Shown: positions 41,101 to 49,731, numbered from the stretch's first letter. The stretch is DNA of 64,000 nucleotides from Neorhizobium tomejilense (GCA_002968845.1 PVBG01000005.1:248001-312000), one strand, 5' to 3'. Translations and numbers: made by a program. Notes: generated by a model from the sequence alone, not told the origin.

Positions 41101-41267
41101 TGATGGGCGGTATCCTGGTCGCAACGGTGCTGACGATCCTCGTCCTGCCAGCCGCCTACGCCCTCTTCTTCGGCCGCGAACCCAAGAAGAACAAGGACGA
41201 CCGGTCGCCCGCCAATCAGGGCGACCTCTTCGAAAGCCGTGACGACCTGCCGATGGCAGCGGAGTAA
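38112..41267 (+). CDS. RND efflux inner-membrane transporter (AcrB/MmpL-type ACR_tran)
   Basis: 1051 aa, the standard size, with twelve membrane helices and two large periplasmic loops. First helix SIARFLFGLIIVMGALGVMNMG, then the porter domain (VQTVWPGASIQEMQDQVVNKVERKL). Helix 4 carries the proton-relay acids in LGLLVDDAMIVVEMMERKL; the repeat end has ILGVIALLGIIIRNSIILVDQID. The protein belongs to the subgroup whose N-terminus starts after a short cytosolic stretch (NLSRWAIAHPSIARFL), seen in proteobacterial pumps of undefined substrate. Its 3' end overlaps the convergent LysR gene by 52 bases. Confidence 0.95.
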   Translation: MSSSHQANPPEKGGFNLSRWAIAHPSIARFLFGLIIVMGALGVMNMGQKEDPDFTFRVMVVQTVWPGASIQEMQDQVVNKVERKLQETPHLDWVKSYTRAGVAITTVQIKGDTNTAEVNDAFYQVRKKIGDITQDLPAGLLGPYFNDEFGDTYITLNSISGEGYSYPELKQFAIQARDMLLATPGVEKAVILGDQPQKIFIDVSSKALAERGLTVLNIRDALSGQNNIDPAGNIETAERSVRIAVEGGVTTPEDIRELRLRAGDQVIRLGDIATVTNGLENPYQRKFRFNGHDSVQLGVVMAKGFKVTDVGHEVEATYERFEQTLPVGVSVEQVSNQPEVVTEAVGEFTQALLEALVIVLIVSLISIGWRSGIVIAITIPLVLSATFAIMFYMGIELQRISLGALIIALGLLVDDAMIVVEMMERKLEEGLARLDAATFAYSSTAFPMLTGTLITTAGFIPVGFADSTAGEYVRSLFYVVGIALVVSWFVAVYFTPWLGYMILKQRAHAGTHHDAYDTRMYRGVRHAVGWSVRHKAIVLLLTLGAFVGSLWSFQFIPQSFFPQSSRPEILVDMWLPEGTAIEEVERQAKALEDKILPDADKTFVATYIGEGAPRFFLPLDQQLRNPNYAQLLIMSKDVDARERLIVKLRAILAQDFPTVRGKVDRLFLGPPVGWPVQMRVTGPDPAEVRRIADQVKERYQQQPLFGAIHDDWMEPVTAMKLVIDQDRARALGVTSQRVRQMLQTAVSGAPVSDFRDGEETVSIVVREPDATRNLLSAVQSVYVPTDFGGFVPVSQIAKVVPVLEQGIEWRRDRLPTITVKATLPDGIEPTQVSMNLYSSMADLRASLPAGYHVEIQGGAEDAAESQNSIAAKAPIMLLVILVLLMIQLQHFGKAMLVLATGPLGIIGAAMALLLTGAPFGFVAILGVIALLGIIIRNSIILVDQIDQDIAAGMERMEAIVGAAVRRFRPIMLTALTAVLALYPISRGVFWGPLAYAMMGGILVATVLTILVLPAAYALFFGREPKKNKDDRSPANQGDLFESRDDLPMAAE

Positions 41268-42202
41268 CGGCGAGCGCCTTCCTCGGGAGCCTGGTAACTC
41301 CTGAGGAAGGCGTCCTGATTGGCCTTGACGGACTGGAAGATATAATCCCTGACCATCCGCACCCGGGGGATCTGGCTCAGGTCACGATGGCACATCAGCC
41401 AATAGCCGCGCCTCAGTTCCACCTCTTCCGGCAGCACGATTTCGAGATCCGGCCGCGTGCGGGTGATGAAGTTCGGCAGCACGCAAAGACCGAGACCGTT
41501 CAGCGTCGCGGTCAGCTGCGCAAAGATGCTGGAGCTCTGGAAGCGCGCCTTGATGCCCGGATGGACGTCGCCGAGATAGTCGAGCCCGGGCGCGAAGATC
41601 ATATCCTCGATATAGCCGATGAAGGGATGCGACAGCAGATCCTGCCGGCAGCGGATCGGACCAGCCTTGGCGAGGTACGATTTCGCGCCGTAGACGTTGA
41701 GACTGTAGTCGGTGAGCTTTTCCGTCAGGTAAGGCCCGTCCTTCGGCGGATCGAGCGAGACGGCGATATCCGCTTCCTTGCGCGACAGCGACATGATCTG
41801 CTGGATCGTCACCAATTCCAGCGAGATGTTCGGGTGGCTGTCGCAGAAGCTGCGAATCTTGTCGGCGAAGAAGAAATTTGCAAATCCTTCCGGGGTGCTT
41901 AAGCGAACCACGCCACGCTGCGCCGTGGTGCCGGAGGCGACATCCGCCTGCAGCCTGTCGGCCTCGGTCTCGATGCGCTCCGCCGTCTCGATGAAGCGCT
42001 GGCCCATGCCGGTCAGGACATATCCACGTGGATTGCGCTCGAACAGTTTGACCTTGAGGGCGAATTCCAGCCGGTCGATGCGCCGGGATACGGTGGCGTG
42101 GCTGGTGCGCAATTGACGTGCCGCGGTGGACAGCTGTCCACTGCGCGCCACGGCCAGGAAATATTGCAGATCGTCCCAGGTGAAGTTCTGATTGTTGCTC
42201 AA
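41216..42202 (-). CDS. LysR-family regulator of the divergent ABC operon
   Basis: 328 aa. Helix-turn-helix WDDLQYFLAVARSGQLSTAARQLRTSHATVSRRIDRLE at residues 9-46, then the effector domain (GVVRLSTPEGFANFFFADKIRSF). The C-terminal ~35 residues (from NQDAFLRSYQAPEEGARRYS) go beyond the usual family end and overlap the RND gene. It is divergent from the branched-chain-type ABC operon. A 12-bp inverted pair (GTCTGTTCAAAA at 42212, its complement at 42332) flanks the intergenic region and may be its binding sites. Likely controls transport and catabolism genes 42384-50651. Confidence 0.88.
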   Translation of the reverse strand: MSNNQNFTWDDLQYFLAVARSGQLSTAARQLRTSHATVSRRIDRLEFALKVKLFERNPRGYVLTGMGQRFIETAERIETEADRLQADVASGTTAQRGVVRLSTPEGFANFFFADKIRSFCDSHPNISLELVTIQQIMSLSRKEADIAVSLDPPKDGPYLTEKLTDYSLNVYGAKSYLAKAGPIRCRQDLLSHPFIGYIEDMIFAPGLDYLGDVHPGIKARFQSSSIFAQLTATLNGLGLCVLPNFITRTRPDLEIVLPEEVELRRGYWLMCHRDLSQIPRVRMVRDYIFQSVKANQDAFLRSYQAPEEGARRYSAAIGRSSRLSKRSP

Positions 42203-42211
42203 TTCGTTCCC

Positions 42212-42343
42212 GTCTGTTCAAAAATGCACAGATGCTGTTTGCAATTAATTACAGCGGCCTGCTTGCGTCAACGGCCGTTTTCCTGAACCATGCAATCCGG
42301 AGCAGCCGATTTGAGGAGAACGGCTCACCAATTTTGAACAGAC
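42212..42343. promoter_or_regulatory. Long-spaced 12-bp inverted repeat between LysR and the ABC operon
   Basis: GTCTGTTCAAAA (42212-42223) is exactly complementary to TTTTGAACAGAC (42332-42343), copies 120 bases apart, one close to each start codon. Between them lies CTGT-N12-ACAG (near 42234-42253), another T-N11-A-like element. The arrangement suits a LysR tetramer binding both promoters. Confidence 0.5.
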
Positions 42344-42383
42344 CCTTCAAATTTTCTGGGCCTATTCTCTGGGAGGAGAAATT

Positions 42384-43598
42384 ATGCGCAAGACAATTAT
42401 GACGTCACTTGTAACGTCCCTGGCCGTCGTTCTGGCAAGCAGCGCGGCATTCGCGCAGAGTGCGTCCGACAACAAGGTCAAGATCGGCATCCTGAACGAC
42501 CAGTCGGGTGTCTATTCCGAGTTCGGCGGCAAGTCGTCGGTCGAGGCGGCCAAGATGGCGGTCGAGGATTTCGGCGGCAAGGTTCTTGGGGCTTCGATCG
42601 AGATCGTCGACGCCGACCACCAGAACAAGGCAGACATCGCCTCCAACATCGCCCGCCAGTGGTACGATACCCAGCAGGTCGATGCGATCATGGAGCTGAC
42701 GACCTCGTCCGTCGCGCTCGCCGTTCAGGCGATCGGCAAGGAAAAGAAGAAGATCGACATCGTCACGGGCGCGGCGACCACCGATCTGACCGGCAAGGCC
42801 TGCAGCCCCTACGGCTTCCATTGGGCATATGATACGCATGCGCTCGCGGTCGGTACCGGCGGCGCGCTCGTCAAGCAGGGCGGCGACAGCTGGTTCTTCC
42901 TCACCGCCGACTATGCCTTCGGTTATTCGCTCGAGCAGCAGACCGGCGACTTCGTGAAGTCCTCCGGCGGCAAGATCGTTGGCGCGGTCCGCCATCCGCT
43001 CGCCACCACCGATTTCTCGTCCTTCCTGCTACAGGCACAATCTTCCGGTGCCAAGGTCGTCGGCCTTGCCAATGCCGGCCTCGACACGGCGAACGCCATC
43101 AAGCAGGCCGCGGAGTTCGGTATCACCGCCGGCGGTCAGCGCCTCGCAGCACTGCTCTTCACGCTCGCCGAAGTGCACGGCCTCGGCCTGCAGGCGGCCC
43201 AGGGCCTGACCCTGACCGAGGGGTATTACTGGAACCTCGACGACAAGAGCCGCGAATTCGCGAAGAAGTTCTTCGCCCGCACCAAAAAGATGCCGAACAT
43301 GGTCCATAGCGGCACCTATTCGGCGGTCACCCAGTATCTGAAGGCAATCCAGAAGGCCGGCAGCGACGATGCGGATGCCGTCTCCAAGGCACTGCACGAA
43401 ATGCCGGTCGACGATTTCTTCGCCCGCGGCGGCAAGGTCGCCAAGAACGGCCGGATGATCCACGACATGTACCTGCTACAGGTCAAGAAGCCGGGCGAAA
43501 GCAAGGAGCCCTGGGATTATTTCACCGTACTCGCCACCATCCCGGGTAAGGACGCCTACATGGATCCCGCCAAGAGCGGCTGCGAACTGGTGAAGTAA
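42384..43598 (+). CDS. Branched-chain amino acid-type ABC substrate-binding protein
   Basis: 404 aa, Peripla_BP_6 family. Signal peptide MRKTIMTSLVTSLAVVLASSAAF ends at AFAQ. The mature part starts DNKVKIGILNDQSGVYSEFGGKSSVEAAKMAVEDFGGKVLG; other typical pieces are ADHQNKADIASNIARQWYD, FFLTADYAFGYSLEQQ and KAADFGI-like KQAAEFGI. The start is 5' to AGGAGAAATT. The family binds leucine/isoleucine/valine but also amides, urea, aromatic acids and others, so the substrate is open. The next four genes encode the remaining Liv-type subunits with 1-8 base overlaps or short gaps. Confidence 0.9.
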   Translation: MRKTIMTSLVTSLAVVLASSAAFAQSASDNKVKIGILNDQSGVYSEFGGKSSVEAAKMAVEDFGGKVLGASIEIVDADHQNKADIASNIARQWYDTQQVDAIMELTTSSVALAVQAIGKEKKKIDIVTGAATTDLTGKACSPYGFHWAYDTHALAVGTGGALVKQGGDSWFFLTADYAFGYSLEQQTGDFVKSSGGKIVGAVRHPLATTDFSSFLLQAQSSGAKVVGLANAGLDTANAIKQAAEFGITAGGQRLAALLFTLAEVHGLGLQAAQGLTLTEGYYWNLDDKSREFAKKFFARTKKMPNMVHSGTYSAVTQYLKAIQKAGSDDADAVSKALHEMPVDDFFARGGKVAKNGRMIHDMYLLQVKKPGESKEPWDYFTVLATIPGKDAYMDPAKSGCELVK

Positions 43599-44380
43599 TG
43601 GCGGTCGCCGCGACAGCAAAACAAGAAGAGTCGCGGGTGGTATTGTCCGCCCGCGGCCTCTCGAAAAGCTTCGGCGCCTTCATGGCGGTGAAAAACGTCG
43701 ATCTCGACGTCCACCATGCGCGCGTCCATGCGCTGATCGGCCCGAACGGCGCAGGCAAGACGACCGTCTTCAACCTGCTCACCAAGTTCCTGCAGCCGAC
43801 GGCGGGTTCGATCACGCTTCTGGGCACGGACATCACCAAAACGCCGCCGGACAGGATCGCCCGCATGGGGCTGGTCCGCTCCTTCCAGATTTCGGCGGTC
43901 TTTCCGCATCTGACGGTGCTCGACAACGTGCGCGTCGCGCTGCAGCGGACGAACGGGCTTTCGACGCAGTTCTGGCTTCCGGTCTCCTCGCTCGATCGCC
44001 TGAATGCGCGGGCCGACGAATTGATCGAGTCGGTCGGCCTGAAGCGCGAGCGCAATGCGCTCGCAGCCGACCTTTCCTATGGCCGCAAGCGCGTGCTTGA
44101 GATCGCCACGACGCTGGCGCTCGATCCCAAGGTGCTGCTGCTCGACGAGCCGATGGCCGGCATGGGCCAGGAGGATATCGGTACCGTTTCCAACATCATT
44201 CGCGAGGTGGCAAAGACCCGTGCGGTGCTGATGGTCGAGCACAATCTCTCCGTCGTCGCCGACATCTGCCACCATGTGACGGTGCTCCAGCGCGGCGAAA
44301 TCCTCGCCGAGGGCGACTATGCCACCGTCAGCCAGGACCCGCGCGTCCGCACCGCCTACATGGGCACGGAGGAGGCTTGA
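43598..44380 (+). CDS. livG: Branched-chain amino acid-type ABC ATPase, LivG
   Basis: 260 aa. Walker A GPNGAGKTT, Q-loop LVRSFQISAVFPHLTVLDNV, signature LSYGRKRVLEIATTLALDPKVLLLDEP (with Y in place of the usual second G, common in LivG), and the switch region VLMVEHNLSVVADICHHVTVL. Its ATG overlaps the last base of the binding-protein stop codon. It works as a heterodimer with the next ATPase under LivH/LivM. Confidence 0.92.
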   Translation: MAVAATAKQEESRVVLSARGLSKSFGAFMAVKNVDLDVHHARVHALIGPNGAGKTTVFNLLTKFLQPTAGSITLLGTDITKTPPDRIARMGLVRSFQISAVFPHLTVLDNVRVALQRTNGLSTQFWLPVSSLDRLNARADELIESVGLKRERNALAADLSYGRKRVLEIATTLALDPKVLLLDEPMAGMGQEDIGTVSNIIREVAKTRAVLMVEHNLSVVADICHHVTVLQRGEILAEGDYATVSQDPRVRTAYMGTEEA

Positions 44381-45081
44381 TGGCACCCTTGTTGCAAGTT
44401 TCCAACCTCAATGCCTGGTACGGCGAAAGCCACGTCCTGCACGGCGTCGACATGACGGTCGGCGAGGGCGAGACGATCACCATTCTCGGTCGCAACGGCG
44501 TCGGCAAGACAACGACGCTCAGAACCATCGTCGGCATCATCCGTGAGCGGAAAGGCGAAATCCGTTTCGCGGGCAAGGATATGCTCGGCGTGCCGTTGCA
44601 TCGCACGGCGCATAACGGCATCGGCTTCGTGCCGGAGGAGCGCGGCATCTTTTCGACGCTGACCGTCGAGGAAAACCTGCTGTTGCCGCCGGTCGTGGCC
44701 GAAGGCGGCATGTCGCTCGCTGAGATCTACGAGCTCTTCCCCAACCTTGAGGAGCGCCGCTCCAGCCCCGGCACGAAACTCTCCGGGGGCGAGCAGCAGA
44801 TGCTGGCGATCGCCCGCATCCTGCGCACCGGCGTCAAGCTTTTGATATTGGACGAGCCGACCGAAGGCCTGGCGCCGGTTATCGTGCAGCGGATCGGCGA
44901 GGTGCTGAAGACGCTGAAGGAGCGTGGCATGACGGTGCTCCTGGTGGAGCAGAATTTCCGCTTCGCGAGCCGCGTCGCCGATCGGTTCTACCTGATGGAC
45001 CATGGGCGGATGGTCGCGAATTTCCCGGTGGCTGAGCTGCCGGGCAAGATGGACATGCTGCATAAAGTGCTGGGAGTGTAA
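44380..45081 (+). CDS. livF: Branched-chain amino acid-type ABC ATPase, LivF
   Basis: 233 aa. ATG 44380 overlaps the LivG stop (TGATG). Walker A GRNGVGKTTT, LivF-typical HNGIGFVPEERGIFSTLTVEENLLL, signature LSGGEQQMLAIARIL, Walker B LLILDEPTEGLAPVI and LLVEQNFRFA. The PEERGIF and EGLAP phrases distinguish LivF from LivG. It is the second ATPase of the transporter and is followed by LivH after four bases. Confidence 0.93.
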   Translation: MAPLLQVSNLNAWYGESHVLHGVDMTVGEGETITILGRNGVGKTTTLRTIVGIIRERKGEIRFAGKDMLGVPLHRTAHNGIGFVPEERGIFSTLTVEENLLLPPVVAEGGMSLAEIYELFPNLEERRSSPGTKLSGGEQQMLAIARILRTGVKLLILDEPTEGLAPVIVQRIGEVLKTLKERGMTVLLVEQNFRFASRVADRFYLMDHGRMVANFPVAELPGKMDMLHKVLGV

Positions 45082-45085
45082 CGTT

Positions 45086-45973
45086 ATGACGATGATTTTC
45101 GGCATACCGCTTCAGGCCTTTCTCGGGCAGCTCCTGATCGGCCTGATCAACGGGTCCTTCTACGCGCTTCTGAGCCTCGGCCTGGCGGTCATCTTCGGCC
45201 TTCTGCGCGTCATCAACTTTGCACATGGCGCGCAGTACATGCTCGGCGCCTTTGCGGCGATGCTGATGCTGGAGTATTTCGGCATCAACTACTGGGTTGC
45301 GTTGATCCTCGGGCCGATCGTCGTCGGCCTGTTCGGAGCCATCATCGAACGGACGATGCTGTCGCGACTCTACGATCTCGATCCGCTCTATGGCCTGCTC
45401 TTCACGTTCGGCCTGGCACTGACCATCGAGGGCACGTTCCGCTATCTCTACGGCGCGGCCGGCCAACCCTATTCGGTGCCGACGCAGCTTGCCGGCGGCA
45501 CCAATCTCGGTTTCATGTTCCTGCCGATCTATCGCGGCTGGGTGGTCGTCGTCTCGCTGGTCGCCTGCATCGGTACATGGCTGCTGATCGAGAAGACCAA
45601 GCTCGGCGCCTATCTTCGCGCCGCGACCGAAAATCCGGTGCTCGTGCAGGCCTTCGGCGTCAACGTGCCGGTGCTCCTGACGCTCACCTACGGGCTCGGT
45701 GCGGCGCTCGCCGCCTTTGCGGGCGTGCTGGCCGCGCCGATCTACCAGGTCTCGCCGCTGATGGGCTCGAACATCATCATCGTCGTTTTCGCGGTGGTCG
45801 TGGTCGGCGGCATGGGCTCGATCATGGGCGCCATCGTCACCGGCTACATGCTCGGTATTGCAGAGGGCCTCACCAAGGTGTTCTATCCGGAAGCATCCAA
45901 CATCGTGATCTTCGTGATCATGGCAATCGTGCTTCTACTCCGGCCAGCCGGCCTTTTCGGACGGGATGCGTGA
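45086..45973 (+). CDS. livH: Branched-chain amino acid-type ABC permease, LivH
   Basis: 295 aa with eight or so membrane helices. Start MTMIFGIPLQAFLGQLLIGLINGSFYALLSLGLAVIFGLLRVINFAHGA is the usual LivH opening (RxINFAHG). C-terminal docking region AVVVVGGMGSIMGAIVTGYMLGIAEGL is also typical. ATG 45086 is chosen at the family start after TGGGAGTGTAACG. It overlaps livM by eight bases. It forms the translocation channel with LivM. Confidence 0.93.
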   Translation: MTMIFGIPLQAFLGQLLIGLINGSFYALLSLGLAVIFGLLRVINFAHGAQYMLGAFAAMLMLEYFGINYWVALILGPIVVGLFGAIIERTMLSRLYDLDPLYGLLFTFGLALTIEGTFRYLYGAAGQPYSVPTQLAGGTNLGFMFLPIYRGWVVVVSLVACIGTWLLIEKTKLGAYLRAATENPVLVQAFGVNVPVLLTLTYGLGAALAAFAGVLAAPIYQVSPLMGSNIIIVVFAVVVVGGMGSIMGAIVTGYMLGIAEGLTKVFYPEASNIVIFVIMAIVLLLRPAGLFGRDA

Positions 45974-46973
45974 GATGAGCGAGATGACCCAAACCGCTGC
46001 CAAGCCGCGTATCGAGCGCTCGGCCACCGCTTCCAGGACCTACACGATCTTCGTGATCATCGGGCTCGCGGCTCTGATCCTCGCGCCGATGTTCTTCTAC
46101 CCGATCTTCCTGATGAAGCTCCTGTGCTTCGCGCTGTTTGCATGCGCCTTCAACCTGCTGCTCGGTTATACCGGGCTCCTGTCCTTCGGCCACGCGACCT
46201 TCTTCGGCGGCGCGGCCTATTTCACCGCCCATGTGGTCAAGGAATGGGGCTTTCCGCCGGAACTCGGTATCCTGACAGGCGTCGTCGGCGCAGCATTGCT
46301 CGGCCTGGTCATGGGGTTCTTCGCGATCCGCCGGCAGGGCATCTATTTCGCGATGATCACGCTCGCGCTGTCGCAGATGTTCTTCTTCTTCTGCCTGCAG
46401 GCGGAGTTCACCCAGGGCGAGGACGGCATCCAGTCTGTGCCGCGCGGCCATCTGTTCGGTTTCATCGATCTCAACAGCTCGACCAACATGTATTATTTCG
46501 TGCTGGCCGTGTTCCTGATCGGCATGGTGATCATCTGGCGGTTCATCAACTCGCCCTTCGGCATGATCCTCAGGTCGATCCGCGAGAACGAGCCGCGGGC
46601 GATTTCGCTCGGCTACTCCGTCGCCCGCTACAAGCTCGGCGCCTTCGTGATGTCGGCGGCCTTGGCAGGCCTTGCGGGCGGGCTGAAGTCGCTGGTCTTC
46701 CAGTTCGCGACGCTGACGGATGTCGCCTGGCAGATGTCGGGCGAAGTGATCCTGATGACGCTGCTCGGCGGCATCGGCACGCTGATCGGGCCGATCTTCG
46801 GCGCTGGCCTGGTGGTCACGCTGCAAAACTATCTGGCGACCTCGCAATTCCCGGTGACGATCGTCACCGGCGTGATCTTCATGGTCTGCGTCCTCGTTTT
46901 CCGGCGCGGCATTATCGGGGAATTCTACGCCTCCCGGCTCGGCCGGAAGCTCGGTTTCGAGCACAGACGATAA
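45966..46973 (+). CDS. livM: Branched-chain amino acid-type ABC permease, LivM
   Basis: 335 aa; start at 45966, or 45975 (MSEMTQT). Core helices begin after a 25-residue cytosolic lead. Family motifs: FNLLLGYTGLLSFGHATFFGGAAY, IRRQGIYFAMITLALSQMFFF, SPFGMILRSIRENEPRAISLGY and LLGGIGTLIGPIFGAGLVV. It completes the five-part Liv transporter. The gene for a GMC oxidoreductase follows after 69 bases on the same strand. Confidence 0.93.
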   Translation: MREMSEMTQTAAKPRIERSATASRTYTIFVIIGLAALILAPMFFYPIFLMKLLCFALFACAFNLLLGYTGLLSFGHATFFGGAAYFTAHVVKEWGFPPELGILTGVVGAALLGLVMGFFAIRRQGIYFAMITLALSQMFFFFCLQAEFTQGEDGIQSVPRGHLFGFIDLNSSTNMYYFVLAVFLIGMVIIWRFINSPFGMILRSIRENEPRAISLGYSVARYKLGAFVMSAALAGLAGGLKSLVFQFATLTDVAWQMSGEVILMTLLGGIGTLIGPIFGAGLVVTLQNYLATSQFPVTIVTGVIFMVCVLVFRRGIIGEFYASRLGRKLGFEHRR

Positions 46974-47042
46974 GATAGAGGGAGGGCGCAGGGATGCGGC
47001 TTGCGGGCATGGCTCGCGGGCGCTTCTCCCTGGAGCATAAGC

Positions 47043-48638
47043 ATGGAAAATTACGACTACATCGTCATCGGGGCGGGCAGCGCCGGCTGCGTATTGGCCA
47101 ATCGGCTATCGAAGGACCCGGGCAACCGGGTGTTGATCCTCGAAGCGGGCGGCAATGACAACTATCATTGGGTGCATATTCCTGTCGGTTACCTCTACTG
47201 CATCAACAATCCGCGCACGGATTGGTGTTTTACCACCGAGAAGGAAGAGGGGCTGAACGGCCGTTCGCTCTCCTATCCGCGTGGAAAGATCCTCGGCGGC
47301 TGCTCGTCGATCAACGGCATGATCTACATGCGCGGCCAGGCTTACGACTACGACATGTGGCGCCAGATGGGCTGCACTGGCTGGGGCTGGGACGATGTCC
47401 TGCCTATCTTCAAGAGATCCCAGGATTTCTACAAGGGCGCCGACGACATGCACGGCGCCGGCGGCGAATGGCGCATCGAAAAGCAGCGTCTTCGCTGGGC
47501 CGTGCTCGACAGTTTCCAGAAGGCGGCGGAAGAGGCCGGGATTCCGATCGTCGACGACTTCAATCGCGGCAGCAACGAGGGCTCGAGCTATTTCGACGTC
47601 AACCAGCGTTCCGGGATCCGCTGGAACACGTCCAAGGCCTTCCTGCGCCCGGCGATAAAGCGGCCGAACCTCACCGTGCTCACCAAGGCGCATGTTCGGA
47701 AGCTGATCATCGAAAACGGCGAGGTGAAGGGCGTCGAGTTCCAGCACGACGGAGTGGCGAAGAAGGCCTATGCAAGACGCGAAACCGTGCTCAGCGCCGG
47801 CGCCATCGGCACGCCGCATATTCTAGAACTCTCCGGCATCGGCCGCGGCGATGTCCTGCAAAATGCGGGTGTCGAGGTGGTCAAGGAGGTCAAGGCTGTC
47901 GGTGAGAACCTGCAGGACCACCTGCAGCTCCGCCTCGTCTACAAGGTGACCGGCGTTCCGACCCTCAATGAAAAGGCGTCGAGCCTGATCGGCAAGGCCT
48001 CGATCGGGCTGGAATACGCCTTCCGGCGCTCCGGGCCGATGTCGATGGCGCCGAGCCAGCTTGGCATCTTCACCAAATCCGGTCCCGACAAGGAGACGCC
48101 GGATCTCGAATATCACGTCCAGCCGGTGTCGCTCGACAAGTTCGGCGAACCGGTCCACTCGTTCCCGGCAATGACCGCGAGCGTCTGCAATCTTCGCCCC
48201 GAGAGCCGCGGGTCCGTGCATCTGAAAAGCCCGGATTTTGCCGCGGCACCGGGCATCCATCCGAATTACCTGTCGACCGCCGCCGACCGCGACGTTGCCG
48301 TCAAGTCGATCCGGATCACCCGCGAGATCGTCAAAAAACCGGCATTTGCGCGCTATCATCCTGAAGAATACAGGCCCGGCCCCTCCTACGAGACCGATGC
48401 GGACCTCGAAAGGGCGGCCGGCGACATCGGCACGACGATCTTCCATCCCGTCGGCACCGCGCGGATGGGATCGGATCCGGACAGCGTCGTCGATCCCCGG
48501 CTGAAAATGCGCGCAGTCGGAAGGCTGCGTATCGCCGATGCCTCGATCATGCCCAATATAGTCTCCGGCAACACCAACTCGCCGACGATCATGATCGCCG
48601 AAAAGGCGGCCGAGATGATCCTTGCGGACAATCGGTAG
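47043..48638 (+). CDS. GMC-family FAD-dependent oxidoreductase (choline/alcohol dehydrogenase-like)
   Basis: 531 aa. FAD-binding YDYIVIGAGSAGCVLANRLS at the start (ATG 47043), GMC signature 1 region YPRGKILGGCSSINGMIYMRGQ, and signature 2 around SAGAIGTPHILELSGIG. The catalytic His-Asn pair is in IFHPVGTARMGSDPD and NIVSGNTNSPTIMIAEKAAE. The family oxidises primary alcohols (choline, polyethylene glycol, aliphatic alcohols); this one has no signal peptide. Position after the Liv-type transporter and before two valine-pathway enzymes suggests it acts on the imported compound or an alcohol formed from it, but the substrate is unknown. Confidence 0.88.
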   Translation: MENYDYIVIGAGSAGCVLANRLSKDPGNRVLILEAGGNDNYHWVHIPVGYLYCINNPRTDWCFTTEKEEGLNGRSLSYPRGKILGGCSSINGMIYMRGQAYDYDMWRQMGCTGWGWDDVLPIFKRSQDFYKGADDMHGAGGEWRIEKQRLRWAVLDSFQKAAEEAGIPIVDDFNRGSNEGSSYFDVNQRSGIRWNTSKAFLRPAIKRPNLTVLTKAHVRKLIIENGEVKGVEFQHDGVAKKAYARRETVLSAGAIGTPHILELSGIGRGDVLQNAGVEVVKEVKAVGENLQDHLQLRLVYKVTGVPTLNEKASSLIGKASIGLEYAFRRSGPMSMAPSQLGIFTKSGPDKETPDLEYHVQPVSLDKFGEPVHSFPAMTASVCNLRPESRGSVHLKSPDFAAAPGIHPNYLSTAADRDVAVKSIRITREIVKKPAFARYHPEEYRPGPSYETDADLERAAGDIGTTIFHPVGTARMGSDPDSVVDPRLKMRAVGRLRIADASIMPNIVSGNTNSPTIMIAEKAAEMILADNR

Positions 48639-48651
48639 ACCGGAGAAACGC

Positions 48652-49731
48652 ATGTCCGACACACCTGCCCAGAGCGACGAAGTCCTCATCGACCGTATCG
48701 GTTCGGCCGCCGTCATCGGGCTCAACCGGCCGAGGGCGCTGAACAGCCTGAACTTCGCAATGGTGCGGGCGATGAAGCAGGCGCTGGAGCAGTTTGCGCG
48801 CGATCCGGAAATCTCCTGTGTCATCCTGAAAGGCGAGGGAGAGCGCGGTCTTTGCGCCGGAGGAGATATCCGGGTCATCTACGAGAGCGGCAAGTCGGAC
48901 GATCCCGACGTCACGCGGTTCTGGCGCGAGGAATTCCCGGTCAACTACATGATCTCCCGCTACGAGAAGCCGTATGTGGCGCTGATGGACGGCATCGTCA
49001 TGGGCGGTGGCGTCGGCGTCGCCTCGCACGGAAAACACCGGATCGTCACGGAACGCACCCGTCTTGCCATGCCCGAGACCGGCATCGGCTACGTCCCGGA
49101 TGTCGGTGCAACTTGGCTGCTCCCGCGCGCGCCCGGCGAGACCGGCACCTGGATGGGGCTGACGGGCGAGGTGATCGGCGCGGCGGATGCCATCTATACC
49201 AATCTTGCCGATGTGAACGTACCCTCGGAGCGGCTCGGCCCGCTTGTCGAGGCGCTGGGGGAACTGAAAGGCGGCGCGTCCGACGAGCAGGTGCGGGCGG
49301 TGATCGATCGTTTCGCCGTTACGCCGGGAGAAAGCCCGCTCGAAGCCCATCGCGACCTGATCGACCGGGTTTTCCGCTTCGACACGGTCGAGGAGGTTGT
49401 GGAAGCCCTGAATAGAGAGGATGATGAATTCTCCATCAGGACGCGCGACATCATCGCCAAGCGCTCGCCGACCAGCCTCAAGCTCGCGCTTCGGCTCATC
49501 AGGCTAGGCCGCGAAAGTTCGAGCCTTGTCGAATGCCTGGAGCGGGAATTCACCGCCGGCGCCGAAATCCTGCGCAACCACGATTTCTACGAGGGCGTGC
49601 GCGCCGCGATCATCGACAAGGACCGCAATCCGAAATGGTCTCCGGCAACGCTGGAGGAGGTCGAGGATGCGGATCTCGACCGCTACTTCGCTGCGCGCCA
49701 TCCGGTTCTGTTTCCGGATCACAGACTTTAA
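48652..49731 (+). CDS. 3-hydroxyisobutyryl-CoA hydrolase (enoyl-CoA hydratase/isomerase family)
   Basis: 359 aa. Crotonase fold with the HIBYL-CoA hydrolase pattern: GLNRPRALNSLNFAMVRAMKQAL, GEGERGLCAGGDIRVIYESGK, DGIVMGGGVGVASHGKHRIVTERTRLAMPETGIGYVPDVGATW (oxyanion glycines and catalytic Glu) and the long C-terminal extension DIIAKRSPTSLKLALRLI. Length near 360 separates it from ordinary ~260-aa crotonases. Start 48652 follows CCGGAGAAACGC. It releases 3-hydroxyisobutyrate in valine catabolism, the substrate of the next gene's enzyme. Confidence 0.9.
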   Translation: MSDTPAQSDEVLIDRIGSAAVIGLNRPRALNSLNFAMVRAMKQALEQFARDPEISCVILKGEGERGLCAGGDIRVIYESGKSDDPDVTRFWREEFPVNYMISRYEKPYVALMDGIVMGGGVGVASHGKHRIVTERTRLAMPETGIGYVPDVGATWLLPRAPGETGTWMGLTGEVIGAADAIYTNLADVNVPSERLGPLVEALGELKGGASDEQVRAVIDRFAVTPGESPLEAHRDLIDRVFRFDTVEEVVEALNREDDEFSIRTRDIIAKRSPTSLKLALRLIRLGRESSSLVECLEREFTAGAEILRNHDFYEGVRAAIIDKDRNPKWSPATLEEVEDADLDRYFAARHPVLFPDHRL

